Of a stretch of DNA of 64,000 bases, positions 9,001 to 17,499 are shown one piece after another (position 1 is the first letter of the stretch; every line of letters begins with the position of its first letter). The notes under the pieces were generated by a model. That model made no database searches. It worked only from the letters and a program-made list of their open reading frames with translations, and was not told the origin of the DNA. The translations under genes were made by a program, and so were the position numbers. The DNA comes from Methylomonas koyamae (lineage in GTDB: Bacteria; Pseudomonadota; Gammaproteobacteria; Methylococcales; Methylomonadaceae): assembly GCF_006483455.1 (NCBI RefSeq), contig NZ_PPPU01000025.1, positions 1-64,000 of the forward strand. The letters are read 5' to 3'.

Positions 9001-10262
9001 ACCGGCGCATGTTTCGCGACCGCTTGCACGAAGAAATCGGCAAAGCTGCCCGCGGCGGCGAGAGTCTGGCTCTGCTATTTATCGATTTGGATCGTTTCAA
9101 GGAAGTCAACGATACGCTGGGTCACGAAATCGGCGATCTGTTATTAGTCGAAGCCGCCCAGCGGATTCGTGCCTCTGTTCGCGAAACCGATACTGTCGCT
9201 CGGCTGGGCGGGGACGAATTCATTGTCATCTTGCCGCGGGTGGATGACATGTCGCACCTCGGTCGAATCGCGCAAAACATCGTCGGCGACATTAGCAAGC
9301 CATTCAGCTTGGATATACACACCGTGTATATTTCCGCCAGCATCGGGATTGCCGCTTATCCTTTCGATACAGTCAATGCCGACAGCTTGGTCGGTTGCGC
9401 CGACCAGGCCATGTATGCCGTGAAACAACAGGGGCGCAACGGTTTTAGCTTTTTCACGCCCGCCATGCAGCAACAAGCGCAAAACCGCTTGCAACTTGCC
9501 AGTGATTTGCGCGAGGCCTGGGTCAAAAGCCAATTGCAAGTTCACTATCAACCGATTGTCGACATTGCCAGCGGCCAAATCGTTAAGGCCGAAGCGCTTC
9601 TGCGCTGGCGGCATCCGCAACGCGGCATGGTGCCGCCCGACCAATTCATCTCGATTGCCGAAGAAAACGGGCTGATCCACGACATCGGCGATTGGGTCTT
9701 TCGTCAGGCCGTGGAAACCGCCCGGCGTTGGAACGCCGACAGTCGGCTCATCCGGCAAATTAGCGTCAATTTGTCGCCGCGCCAATTTATCAAGGGTGAC
9801 TTTTACGTGTCTTGGCTGGCTGATTTGGCGCAAACCGGGCTCACGCCGGCACACATCGTCATCGAAATCACCGAGGGCTTATTGCTGGACGATCGTCCCG
9901 ACATCCTGCAAATCATCAAACATCTGGGTCAGGTCGGTATGCAGGTGGCGTTAGACGACTTCGGCACCGGCTATTCTGCGATGGCTTACTTAAAAAGATT
10001 CCCCATCGACTACCTGAAGATCGATCGTTCGTTTGTGCGCGACCTGGAAAGCGATTCCAACGATCGTGCGATCGCCGAAGCGATTGTCGTGATGGCCCAC
10101 AAGTTGGGTTTAAAAACCATTGCCGAAGGGGTGGAGACAGCGGGGCAGCGCGATCTTCTGGCGGCGGCCGGTTGCGACTTCGTGCAAGGCTATCTGTATG
10201 CCAAGCCCATGCCGGCCGAGGAATTATTGGCGTTTCCGCTGCCGGCTTCCCGCTATTCATAA
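6084..10262 (+). CDS. Multi-PAS/GAF diguanylate cyclase/phosphodiesterase (GGDEF-EAL)
   Basis: A protein of 1392 residues that makes or breaks cyclic di-GMP. Domain order: PAS (about 10-130), PAS (140-255), GAF (262-415), three PAS units (420-785), GAF (800-950), GGDEF (960-1125), EAL (1135-1385). The PAS units end in the usual DITERK or NISERK motif. The cyclase motif GGDEF (about residue 1042) is intact, and an inhibitory-site RETD lies five residues before it. The phosphodiesterase has EALLRW at about 1170, DDFGTGYS at about 1290 and LKIDRSFV, so both domains look catalytically competent. No membrane segment is visible, so the sensors are cytosolic. It lies 170 bases upstream of a second diguanylate cyclase on the same strand. 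The signal sensed is unknown. Confidence 0.93.
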   Translation: MPLALELEQRFSRMAAHLPGFVFTFRLSRDGRFSFPYASSGICDLYGLQAEQVAEDMAPLHAMAHPDDREMIEAALANSVKQRGLFHIEFRIIHPGKGIRWLEAKSAPAPDLGPEGEIEWHGIMLDITERKQIEQALQSSRVALEEAQRIGHIGSWDVDIVNDVLTWSDETFRIWEIDKTRFAATFESFVDTVHPDDRARVVQVYNASIAQRTHYEVEHRLLFPDGRVKYILERGQPYYDADGKPVRFIGTSLDITERKHIENTLQFIVQRRWQADGESFLSALARYLGETLAMDYVVVNRLLKGSGIAETVALYAKGAMLPNTQYDLKGTPCANVIEGGALCCYTEQIRRLFPEDGLLVEMDVESYVGLPLLDSSGQVVGLIAAMDGKPMHDLAGVTALLQLVATRAAAELEREQSERLLNESHQFLDRVIETIADPVFVKDREHRWVRLNQAFCEFIGQPMDTLLGQRDCDFFSAQEAAVFRINDDAVFASGEENVSEVTFTDRAGNAHTIIIKKTRCNDERGQQFLVGTILDITERKRHEQELARLHYAIDRVEESVCLIDAHARIRYVNAHACQALGYSKDEMLGLSVPDIDPNYQHAIWPEHWRELRENGSLTFESCHQTKDGRMFPVEVVANYFEADGQGYNMAMVRNISERKQMESALAERQQEFRTLIENLPTYVLRLDWSLHHTYVNPAFVEAVDLPEADILGSHVTAFWRATNVTVDDYIALLRRVLSSGKREDVTLEWRNKQEVLYSHLVRISPECNANGEIRGLLVLGFDMTKHRREQLLDIERRRVFERMAQSGDLCEILTQIALYVESACPGCRCRIQLLDQTGKRLIQGVAPSFSIPCPVHGQGVAVGEPGCGCAMVFDRAEPLIIEDMRLATASEKCRAFAAATGMVSSWSDPIIGSSGQQLGVITLYRGQPGEPNELNLGRLRYASHLSAIAIERKRIEEQMQHQASYDTLTGLPNRRMFRDRLHEEIGKAARGGESLALLFIDLDRFKEVNDTLGHEIGDLLLVEAAQRIRASVRETDTVARLGGDEFIVILPRVDDMSHLGRIAQNIVGDISKPFSLDIHTVYISASIGIAAYPFDTVNADSLVGCADQAMYAVKQQGRNGFSFFTPAMQQQAQNRLQLASDLREAWVKSQLQVHYQPIVDIASGQIVKAEALLRWRHPQRGMVPPDQFISIAEENGLIHDIGDWVFRQAVETARRWNADSRLIRQISVNLSPRQFIKGDFYVSWLADLAQTGLTPAHIVIEITEGLLLDDRPDILQIIKHLGQVGMQVALDDFGTGYSAMAYLKRFPIDYLKIDRSFVRDLESDSNDRAIAEAIVVMAHKLGLKTIAEGVETAGQRDLLAAAGCDFVQGYLYAKPMPAEELLAFPLPASRYS

Positions 10263-10432
10263 AAGTTTCATGGCAACCAGCCGCGGCTCTTAAGGATCGG
10301 AAGAATGCCGGCGTCTGGTGCTGCATGACGTTCGGTATTGGCCTCGTTTTTCGTTGCCGGAATGTCTTTTAAACCAACCGGTACATGCTTAAATTCGCTA
10401 AACTGGAGATCTAAGTAGCGGAGACCGTACTG

Positions 10433-12511
10433 ATGACCGGAGAGCCGTTTAAGGAAGCTAACATCGCCCAAAATCGTGCCATTGCCCGCGCCTTGATCAG
10501 GCGCTACGCCGTGGCGTTGCTGTTGGTTGCTGCGTCGTCTACCGCCGCCTGGTTCAGTTTGCGCTTGGTGATTGCAGAGCAGCAAAGCACGGCCGCGATC
10601 GTTAATGTCAGCGGCCGCCAGCGTATGCTCAGTCAGCGTACTGCACTGTTTGCCAATTTGTTGGTAATGACGCCGCCGGCCGGCCGGCCGGCCATCCGGG
10701 CCAGTTTGCAGGACGCTGTGGATTTGATGGAGCGTTCGCACCGGGCGCTGACGCTTGGCGATCCCGCCATGGGGTTGCCCGCCAAGCATTCGCCGACGGT
10801 AGAGGCCATGTATTTTGCCGGTGCCGACGGCGTCGACGCTCAGGTGAACCGTTACGTCGCCGCGGTTCGGCAGTTGCTGGAACTAAGCGACGACGCGTTG
10901 ACGACAGACCACCCGTTGCTGTTACAGATCACGCGTACCGCGCCAACCACGCTGGTGTCGGCGCTGGACGTAATGGTCAAGCAGTATCAGGCCGAGGGCG
11001 AGGCCAATGTCAGGCGCATCGAAGCCACCGAAACGGCGGTTTGGCTGCTGACTTTAGTCTTGCTCGTGCTCGAAGCCGGGTTGATTTTTCAACCGTTTGC
11101 CAGCCATATCAAACGCGTGGTCGGCAAACTGCAATTGCTTGCCGACGAATTACAACACCACCGGGACCATCTCGAAGAATTGGTGCGGCAACGTACCACG
11201 GAGTTGCAGAACAAAAGCGCGGAACTGGCGGAAAGCATGGAAAAGTTCCGCTTGATTAGTTCGGCGGCGCAGGATGCGATTGTCATCATCGGCAGGAACG
11301 CCGAGGTGGTGCACTGGAATCTGGCGGCGGAAAGAATTTTCGGTTACACCGAAACCGAAGCGCTGGGCCGAAATCTGCATGAGTTGATCGTGCCGTTACC
11401 GATGCGCGAGCTCGCGCATGCCGGTTACCGGACCTTCGAAAGCACCGGCCAGGGCATCATGATCGGTAAAACCCTGCAAACCATGTCGCTCAGAAAAAAC
11501 GGGGACGAGTTTCCGATAGAGCTGTCGGTGTCGGCGATCAAATTGCAGAATAACTGGCATGCACTCAGCATTATTCGTGACGTTACTCAGCGGAAGGGCG
11601 ACGAGGACAGTTTGCGCAGCAGCGAGGAGCAGCTCAGATTTGTGCTGGAAGGCGCCGAATTGGGCTATTGGGATTGGAATATCAGCACCGGCGAAGTAAT
11701 CCGTAATCCCCGCTGGGCGGAAATGTTGGGATACACTCACGAGGAAATCCGGCATACCACGCAACAATGGAGCGATTTCGTGCATCCGGACGACCGGGCG
11801 GCGGCGTGGCAGTCGATTCGCGATGTGATCGAAGGCCGGTCGCCGTCGCACAAGCTGGAATACCGTATGCTGCACAAGGACGGCAGTATTCGTTGGGTTT
11901 TGGACCAAGCCAAAGTCATGCAGCGCGATGTGGCCGGCAAACCGGTTCGGATGAGCGGCACCCATTCCGATATCACCGAACGCAAACGGCTGGAGGCGGA
12001 GCTGACCCGGCAGGCGCGTACCGACTATTTGACCGGTATCAGCAGCCGCGGGTATTTCTTGGAACAGGCCGAGCAGGAACTCGCCAGCGCGTTGCGTTAC
12101 GGCAATCCGTTGACGATGTTGATGATGGACGTGGATTTCTTCAAACAAGTCAACGACATTCACGGCCACCGCGCCGGAGACGCAGTATTGAAAAAATTGG
12201 CGGACGTTTGCCGGGAGACCTTGCGCGAAGCGGACATCATCGGCCGGCTGGGCGGCGAGGAGTTCGCGATCCTGTTGCCGCAAACCGATAAGGGAAGCGC
12301 GGTCGAGGCGGCTGAGCGGCTGAAAGAGGCGCTCGGCACTGCGCAAGTCCCGCACGATGGCGGCAAGCCGCTGAGTTTTACCGTTTCGATCGGTGCGGCC
12401 GCCTTAACCGGCGGAGACGACAGCGTCGATGCGCTGCTGAATCGGGCCGATCAGGCGCTTTACCGAGCCAAGGAAAGTGGGCGCAATCGGGTCTGCGCAG
12501 CCGTTGACTAG
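10433..12511 (+). CDS. Membrane diguanylate cyclase with PilJ-type sensor, PAS domains and GGEEF
   Basis: A protein of 692 residues. An N-terminal membrane span (about residues 20-44) and a second span (about 205-225) bracket a periplasmic domain that begins with NVSGRQRMLSQRTALFANLL. This is the signature of the PilJ/type IV pili methyl-accepting N-terminal domain. A short coiled linker follows (DELQHHRDHLEELVRQRTTE), then two PAS units (about 265-385 and 395-520) and a GGDEF domain. The active motif is GGEEF at residues 607-611, with inhibitory-site READ five residues upstream, so product inhibition is expected. There is no EAL domain. Together with the preceding gene it forms a cyclic-di-GMP pair, one soluble and bifunctional, one membrane-bound and synthetic. 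Inference: the periplasmic domain senses a small ligand. Confidence 0.92.
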   Translation: MTGEPFKEANIAQNRAIARALIRRYAVALLLVAASSTAAWFSLRLVIAEQQSTAAIVNVSGRQRMLSQRTALFANLLVMTPPAGRPAIRASLQDAVDLMERSHRALTLGDPAMGLPAKHSPTVEAMYFAGADGVDAQVNRYVAAVRQLLELSDDALTTDHPLLLQITRTAPTTLVSALDVMVKQYQAEGEANVRRIEATETAVWLLTLVLLVLEAGLIFQPFASHIKRVVGKLQLLADELQHHRDHLEELVRQRTTELQNKSAELAESMEKFRLISSAAQDAIVIIGRNAEVVHWNLAAERIFGYTETEALGRNLHELIVPLPMRELAHAGYRTFESTGQGIMIGKTLQTMSLRKNGDEFPIELSVSAIKLQNNWHALSIIRDVTQRKGDEDSLRSSEEQLRFVLEGAELGYWDWNISTGEVIRNPRWAEMLGYTHEEIRHTTQQWSDFVHPDDRAAAWQSIRDVIEGRSPSHKLEYRMLHKDGSIRWVLDQAKVMQRDVAGKPVRMSGTHSDITERKRLEAELTRQARTDYLTGISSRGYFLEQAEQELASALRYGNPLTMLMMDVDFFKQVNDIHGHRAGDAVLKKLADVCRETLREADIIGRLGGEEFAILLPQTDKGSAVEAAERLKEALGTAQVPHDGGKPLSFTVSIGAAALTGGDDSVDALLNRADQALYRAKESGRNRVCAAVD

Positions 12512-12621
12512 CGCTCGATTCGACGCGGGCTTGGTTGGCAAGCCCCATCGTTCGAAGGTTTCGATCTGAGAGGCCGCGCGCGATAAGGGGCGGGGTATTC
12601 GGCCGATCGGGAAAATACTGC

Positions 12622-12650
12622 TTGACTCGCGCCGGTTAGGCATCCATACT
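12622..12650 (+). promoter_or_regulatory. Sigma-70-type promoter for the cold-shock gene
   Basis: TTGACT at 12622-12627, a 17-base spacer and CATACT at 12645-12650. This predicts a transcript start near 12657 and a leader of about 150 bases before the CspA-like start codon. A long structured leader is a known feature of cold-shock mRNAs. The hexamers are close to consensus; nothing else supports the site. Confidence 0.5.
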
Positions 12651-12807
12651 CCCGCCAGCTCCAAAATTAAGATTTACCCTGCTGATTACCATTTCGATGC
12701 CGCTTCCACCGAAGTCGCAACTCGCTCTGATTTCATAAAGTAAGTTCCAATTTTACCGGCTACACCTGCCCTCTAGGCAGTATTTCACATTTATCAAGGA
12801 CTTACTC

Positions 12808-13020
12808 ATGTCTACAATCACGACTGGCACCGTAAAATGGTTCAATTCCGATAAAGGCTTCGGCTTTATCGAGCAACAATCCGGCCCCGACGTTTTCGTT
12901 CATTTCAAAAACATCATCAACTCCGGCGGTTACAAAACTCTGGAAGAAAACCAAAAGGTCGAATTCAGCATCGGCCGTGGCCCTAAAGGCCTGCAAGCTG
13001 AAAACGTAAAAGTCATTTAA
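12808..13020 (+). CDS. Cold-shock protein (CspA family)
   Basis: A single cold-shock domain of 70 residues. RNP1 is KGFGFI (residues 16-21) and RNP2 is VFVHF (29-33), the two aromatic strands that bind single-stranded RNA or [15 protein letters not shown] at residues 6-17 is the typical N-terminus. The family acts as an RNA chaperone that melts structure at low temperature or in stationary phase. The ribosome binding site aagga precedes the ATG. A promoter-like pair lies about 160 bases upstream and a strong hairpin follows the stop. An RRM protein and a DEAD-box helicase come next on the same strand, all three acting on RNA structure. Confidence 0.95.
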   Translation: MSTITTGTVKWFNSDKGFGFIEQQSGPDVFVHFKNIINSGGYKTLEENQKVEFSIGRGPKGLQAENVKVI

Positions 13021-13032
13021 TCGATGGCTCTG

Positions 13033-13062
13033 CAGGTTGCCGGTAGCTTACGCGGCAACCTG
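13033..13062 (+). terminator. Hairpin after the cold-shock gene
   Basis: A 10-base-pair stem (CAGGTTGCCG with CGGCAACCTG) with a ten-base loop, 13 bases after the stop codon. It is followed by tattcaat rather than a T-run, so it may stabilise the 3' end or terminate weakly. No open reading frame is supported between it and base 13253. Confidence 0.45.
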
Positions 13063-13253
13063 TATTCAATACCGAACCAATCCGCACGGACAACGAATCA
13101 ACCGAGTTAAAGCGATATCGCTGGCTTTGTTGCCTCAACGTTTTGATTTTCCAGTGCCGCGCCAATGGTCTGGAAAGTTCGCCAATCCCGCCTCCGTTAC
13201 GCGCTCTGCCCAAAGCAGCAGCCGCATACTGATCCCCCAACTCAGGACTCATT

Positions 13254-13517
13254 TTGAAAAGAATATTTGTCGGCAATCTGCCTAGCGACGCGACCGAATC
13301 CACTGTCACGGCCCTGTTCTCCGAATTCGGCAAGGTGCATTCCATCGAACTCGTCATCGATATGTTCAGCGGTAAATGCCGCGGCTTCGGTTACATAGGA
13401 ATGGAAGGCCATGAAGCCAGAGCGGCGATTGCCAAACTCAGCGGCGTCCAATTCGGCGGCAATATGCTCAGAGTCGGCTTCGAAAGTGGCGGCGGCAAAC
13501 AGGGTAGACGCCGTTAA
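13254..13517 (+). CDS. Small RRM-type RNA-binding protein
   Basis: A single RNA recognition motif of 87 residues. RNP2 is IFVGNL (residues 4-9) and RNP1 is RGFGYIGM (43-50). The tail is short and glycine/arginine-rich (ESGGGKQGRRR), as in the small RNA-binding proteins of cyanobacteria and some proteobacteria, which bind single-stranded RNA. The only start in register with the conserved N-terminus is TTG at 13254, with aggac about six bases upstream; TTG is a weak start and may hold expression down. It lies between a CspA-like gene and a RhlE-type helicase, and two stem-loops follow. Inference: a post-transcriptional regulator or RNA chaperone in the cold response. Confidence 0.9.
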   Translation: MKRIFVGNLPSDATESTVTALFSEFGKVHSIELVIDMFSGKCRGFGYIGMEGHEARAAIAKLSGVQFGGNMLRVGFESGGGKQGRRR

Positions 13518-13550
13518 CCGCGACCCTATCCTGACACACGACTTCAAGCA

Positions 13551-13617
13551 GACACCGATGCCTCGGTGTCTTACCCTTTTGCCTAACCGGATGCTCCGGT
13601 TAGGGATTCCTTTTTTT
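13551..13617 (+). terminator. Tandem hairpins ending in a T-run before the helicase gene
   Basis: Two consecutive perfect stems. The first is GACACCGA with TCGGTGTC (13551-13570, four-base loop). The second is CCTAACCGGA with TCCGGTTAGG (13582-13604, three-base loop), followed six bases later by seven T residues (13611-13617). The second stem with its T-run is a classical intrinsic terminator. It lies 36 bases before the helicase start codon, so it can act as a terminator for the RRM gene or as an attenuator in the helicase leader. Confidence 0.75.
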
Positions 13618-13652
13618 CACGGGATTTCACTCCCGCACATCGAGAATTATTC

Positions 13653-14840
<1,188 letters not shown>

Positions 14841-14926
14841 GCGCCCTTCGCTTTTGGGATTGAATTTGCCTGAGCCGAAATATTAATTGGCACAGGCAAA
14901 ACCCGGTTGGAATCCAAGTCAACAGA

Positions 14927-15095
14927 TCATCTGTTACAGGCCATTGTATGGCTGAAGCCCTTGGTCGCCGAGGCTTTCTCGGTGTCGGCGGCGCTACAGA
15001 TGGTGGCGACCACCACTTTATCCAGCGGATTGGCGGTGTTGTAGAGCAAGTATAACGAGACCGGTTTTCAACAATGGTGGTCACCGCGTCCTGCC
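14927..15095 (-). pseudogene. Relic of an IS30-family transposase
   Basis: Reading the minus strand gives DAVTTIVENRSRYT and then, after a one-base shift, LYNTANPLDKVVVATIC. Joined, these resemble the RNase-H-like core of IS30-type transposases (pattern VTxVERKxRYTLLYxxANKxADxVxxAT). Restoring one T in the codon after RYT would rejoin the frames. The DNGKEF catalytic segment that should follow is absent, and a stop occurs at 14927-14929. No terminal repeats were found, so this is a decayed fragment. The assignment is by memory of the family pattern. Confidence 0.45.
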
Positions 15096-15190
15096 TGTAA
15101 AATAGTGCTCCAAGGTGAAACTACTAGCTTGACGCTAACCAATGTCAGTCAAGCCTAGAATGCCATCAGCGACTAAAAAAGACGTTCAGC

Positions 15191-15376
15191 ATGCAGCTAA
15201 ACACCGCTAAACAAGAAGCCCTTGCCATCATTCAGCGTTTACCTGATACCGCCGACATGGAGGAAATTATGTACCGGCTCTATGTGCTGGAAAGCATTCG
15301 GCGCGGCCAAATGGACGCTGAACAGGGCAGAGCCCTACCCGCCGAACAGGTACTAAGAGATATTCAGGCCTGGTAA
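15191..15376 (+). CDS. Antitoxin of a ParE/RelE-type toxin-antitoxin pair
   Basis: A small protein of 61 residues, helical and mixed-charge (MEEIMYRLYVLESIRRGQ), ending DIQAW. It does not match a named DNA-binding fold clearly, but size and position fit short antitoxins cognate to ParE toxins, which wrap the toxin and often repress their own promoter. Its stop codon overlaps the start region of the ParE-like gene, the usual arrangement ensuring antitoxin is made first. The function is inferred mainly from the neighbour. Confidence 0.75.
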   Translation: MQLNTAKQEALAIIQRLPDTADMEEIMYRLYVLESIRRGQMDAEQGRALPAEQVLRDIQAW

Positions 15377-15666
15377 AGTGGACCGATCACGCATCGGCCC
15401 AGCTTCGTCATATTCACGACTATATTGCGCAGGATTCGCCGCTTTATGCCAAGCGGGTGGCTGCGCTGGTTAGTAAAACGATTGGCTTGGATAAACTGCC
15501 CCGTCTTGGACGTACGGTGCCAGAACTAAGCAACGAAGCTGTGCGTGAACTTTCGCTCTATTCTTACCGCATTCTTTACGAGATCAAAACTACCCATATC
15601 GAAGTGCTCGCGGTGATTCATAAGCGCCGCGATTTACAACCTGACGAGATTCTGCGCGAGCAGTAA
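15370..15666 (+). CDS. ParE/RelE-family toxin, start codon abnormal
   Basis: The frame upstream of the GTG at 15457 reads VKWTDHASAQLRHIHDYIAQ, the N-terminal helix expected of ParE (pattern WT..A...L..I..YIA), and continues to YSYRILYEIK and EVLAVIHKRRDL, the conserved core and C-terminus. A full-length toxin of about 98 residues is therefore encoded. However, the position where GTG or ATG would be expected reads GTA (15373-15375), and no ATG, GTG or TTG lies upstream before a stop at 15319. The only alternatives are CTG at 15370, used here, or the internal GTG at 15457, which would delete the first third. ParE proteins poison gyrase; RelE relatives cut mRNA. It may be poorly expressed or silent. 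Confidence 0.75.
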   Translation: MVKWTDHASAQLRHIHDYIAQDSPLYAKRVAALVSKTIGLDKLPRLGRTVPELSNEAVRELSLYSYRILYEIKTTHIEVLAVIHKRRDLQPDEILREQ

Positions 15667-16062
15667 TATAAAACGGGGCGACTTCCGCCAAAATGGTAGG
15701 CATACGGTCGCCGGGTGCGATTTGTTAAAACATATTGGGCAATATGGCTACGCCTATTGTCAACCTAGCAATTGCGACTTACGGCCTTCGCACTCGAACA
15801 ACTGGGCAATCGCTTTGAATGCGTGGCCAATCCCAGTGGCAGCGCCGCCGGCGCGCACCAACTGCTGGCGACAAGTCTTACAGTTGGCTGCTACCCGTTA
15901 TACAAGGGATTGGCGGCATTCGCTCATTCGGCGCAGGCCGGGAGCAGGAATGATCCTTGCCGATGGTGCTTTTGGGTATCGGTGCCACGCGTTACCGCGG
16001 GATAGAGCTTCGTTTATCGCACCAGCCCATTGGGCATTTCGTTTGGCTTGGATGTCTCGGTG
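15667..16062. other. Gene-free stretch after the toxin gene
   Basis: About 400 bases with only short unrelated open frames. No family motif, tRNA or repeat was recognised. Together with the IS30 relic and the toxin pair it looks like turned-over accessory DNA. Confidence 0.4.
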
Positions 16063-16485
16063 TTAGATTCGGCCCCGAATCGTGTACTCGTTTTTCCGCC
16101 CCCACAGCACGAACAGCGACAGACTTAATAAAACCAGGTTGATCGGCAACACGGCAAACTCACCACGCGACAAGTGAAATAACATCGCGCAAATCTGTAA
16201 AGTGGAACAGCCGGTAGCGGCCCAGACGGTTAAGCCGGGCTTTATACGGGTCAGCGCCGGGACAAGGATGCCGATCCCGCCCGCCAAGTCTATCAGCCCA
16301 ATCACACGCACAAAGCTTTCCGGGGTAACGCCTGTCCACGGAATGGACACTGCGAGTTCGGCAATCGGTTGGGTAACTTTCATTGATCCGGCAGCGATAT
16401 ACACCAGTGCCAGCAGAACTTGCGCACCCCATAGCGTTACGTTCATCAGTTTGCCGGCGGGTTGGGGAATGACGGTTGTATTCAT
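16063..16485 (-). CDS. DoxX-like membrane protein
   Basis: A protein of 140 residues with four predicted membrane helices. The first contains LWGAQVLLALVYIAAGSMKV, and the third follows VIGLIDLAGGIGILVPAL, typical of the DoxX family. The exact role of DoxX proteins in bacteria is uncertain; some are linked to quinone or redox stress. It is transcribed divergently from a LysR-type regulator across about 100 bases, a layout in which the regulator commonly controls the neighbour. Inference: an inducible membrane redox or stress protein. Confidence 0.85.
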   Translation of the reverse strand: MNTTVIPQPAGKLMNVTLWGAQVLLALVYIAAGSMKVTQPIAELAVSIPWTGVTPESFVRVIGLIDLAGGIGILVPALTRIKPGLTVWAATGCSTLQICAMLFHLSRGEFAVLPINLVLLSLSLFVLWGRKNEYTIRGRI

Positions 16486-16589
16486 AGCAATGTTCTCTGC
16501 AAAAATTGGGAGGTCGTAGTCTAAGGCTTTCCTTTCATTGGATCATTCCCCATATAATTGATCTTGTCTTTCTCCTGAGGAAACAATTA

Positions 16590-17465
16590 ATGGACAGACT
16601 TACCAGCATTCAAGTGTTTCTAAACGTCGTCGAATGCCGGAGCTTCGTCGCAGCGGCGGATCGAATGCAGATTTCCCCGGCAATGGCGAGCAAGCACGTA
16701 ATGGCTTTGGAGCGTCATTTAGGTACCCGATTGTTAAATCGGACGAGTCGTAGCTTAAGTCTTACCGATGATGGCAGGCTTTATTTTGAGCAATGTCGTC
16801 ACCTGCTGGATGGGCTAGAAGAGGTGGAGGCCAGTATCACTCAATCGAAATTTGTTCCGAAAGGCTTACTTCACCTCAGCGCACCGGTGTGGTTTGCCAA
16901 CGCCACTTTCGTCGGCATTCTGGCCGATTTTCGTAAGCAATATCCGGAGGTGCGCTTCGATCTGGATATATCGGGGCGGTTCGTTAATCTGGTGGAAGAA
17001 GGTGTCGACCTTGCATTGCGGGTTTCGCAATCACTAGGCGACACCCTGATCGCCAGACCGGTCGGCTCGGTAACCTTCAACATGCTGGCGAGTCCAGATT
17101 ATCTGCGACGTGCGGGAACCCCGACAACAGCGGTGGAATTGGTCGCTCATGACATGTTATGGTATTCCCTTCTCCCAACCGATTTGGGTAATTTGGGGTT
17201 TCCCTCCGTTAAAATAACTCCGGTTTTATCCAGTACCGATGAGTCCTTGTTGCGCTACGCGACTCTCCAGGGAATGGGCATCTCGGTGTTGCCCACCTGG
17301 CTCGCCGAAGAGGATATTCGCGCTGGCCGCTTAACGACGGTACTTTCCTCCAGTATGGATCGCCAAGTTAGCATCTATGGTGTCTACCCCTCACGAAAAA
17401 ATCTGTCTTTCAAAGTGCGCGCATTCCTGGAGTTTCTCGCCCACGATCCGCGGATGAAAACTTAG
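16590..17465 (+). CDS. LysR-family transcriptional regulator
   Basis: A regulator of 291 residues. The N-terminal winged helix-turn-helix covers residues 1-60 (SFVAAADRMQISPAMASKHV, then LEKHLG-type LERHLGTRLLNRTSRS). The rest is the periplasmic-binding-protein-like effector domain, about residues 90-290. An in-frame codon lies further upstream, but the ATG at 16590 has a tgagg ribosome binding site nine bases before it and gives the standard LysR start MDRLTSIQVF. It is divergent from the DoxX gene, the likely target. The effector is unknown; the sequence resembles the CrgA/DsdC-like branch that often senses aromatics or oxidants, a weak inference. Confidence 0.92.
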   Translation: MDRLTSIQVFLNVVECRSFVAAADRMQISPAMASKHVMALERHLGTRLLNRTSRSLSLTDDGRLYFEQCRHLLDGLEEVEASITQSKFVPKGLLHLSAPVWFANATFVGILADFRKQYPEVRFDLDISGRFVNLVEEGVDLALRVSQSLGDTLIARPVGSVTFNMLASPDYLRRAGTPTTAVELVAHDMLWYSLLPTDLGNLGFPSVKITPVLSSTDESLLRYATLQGMGISVLPTWLAEEDIRAGRLTTVLSSSMDRQVSIYGVYPSRKNLSFKVRAFLEFLAHDPRMKT

Positions 17466-17499
17466 ATGGCACGTACTGCGGGTTTGTTCTGGGCTCAGG

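Noticed and set aside
15772-16005. A 77-residue frame after the toxin gene
   Set aside because: No start signal, competing frame of similar length overlaps it, and neither resembles a known family.
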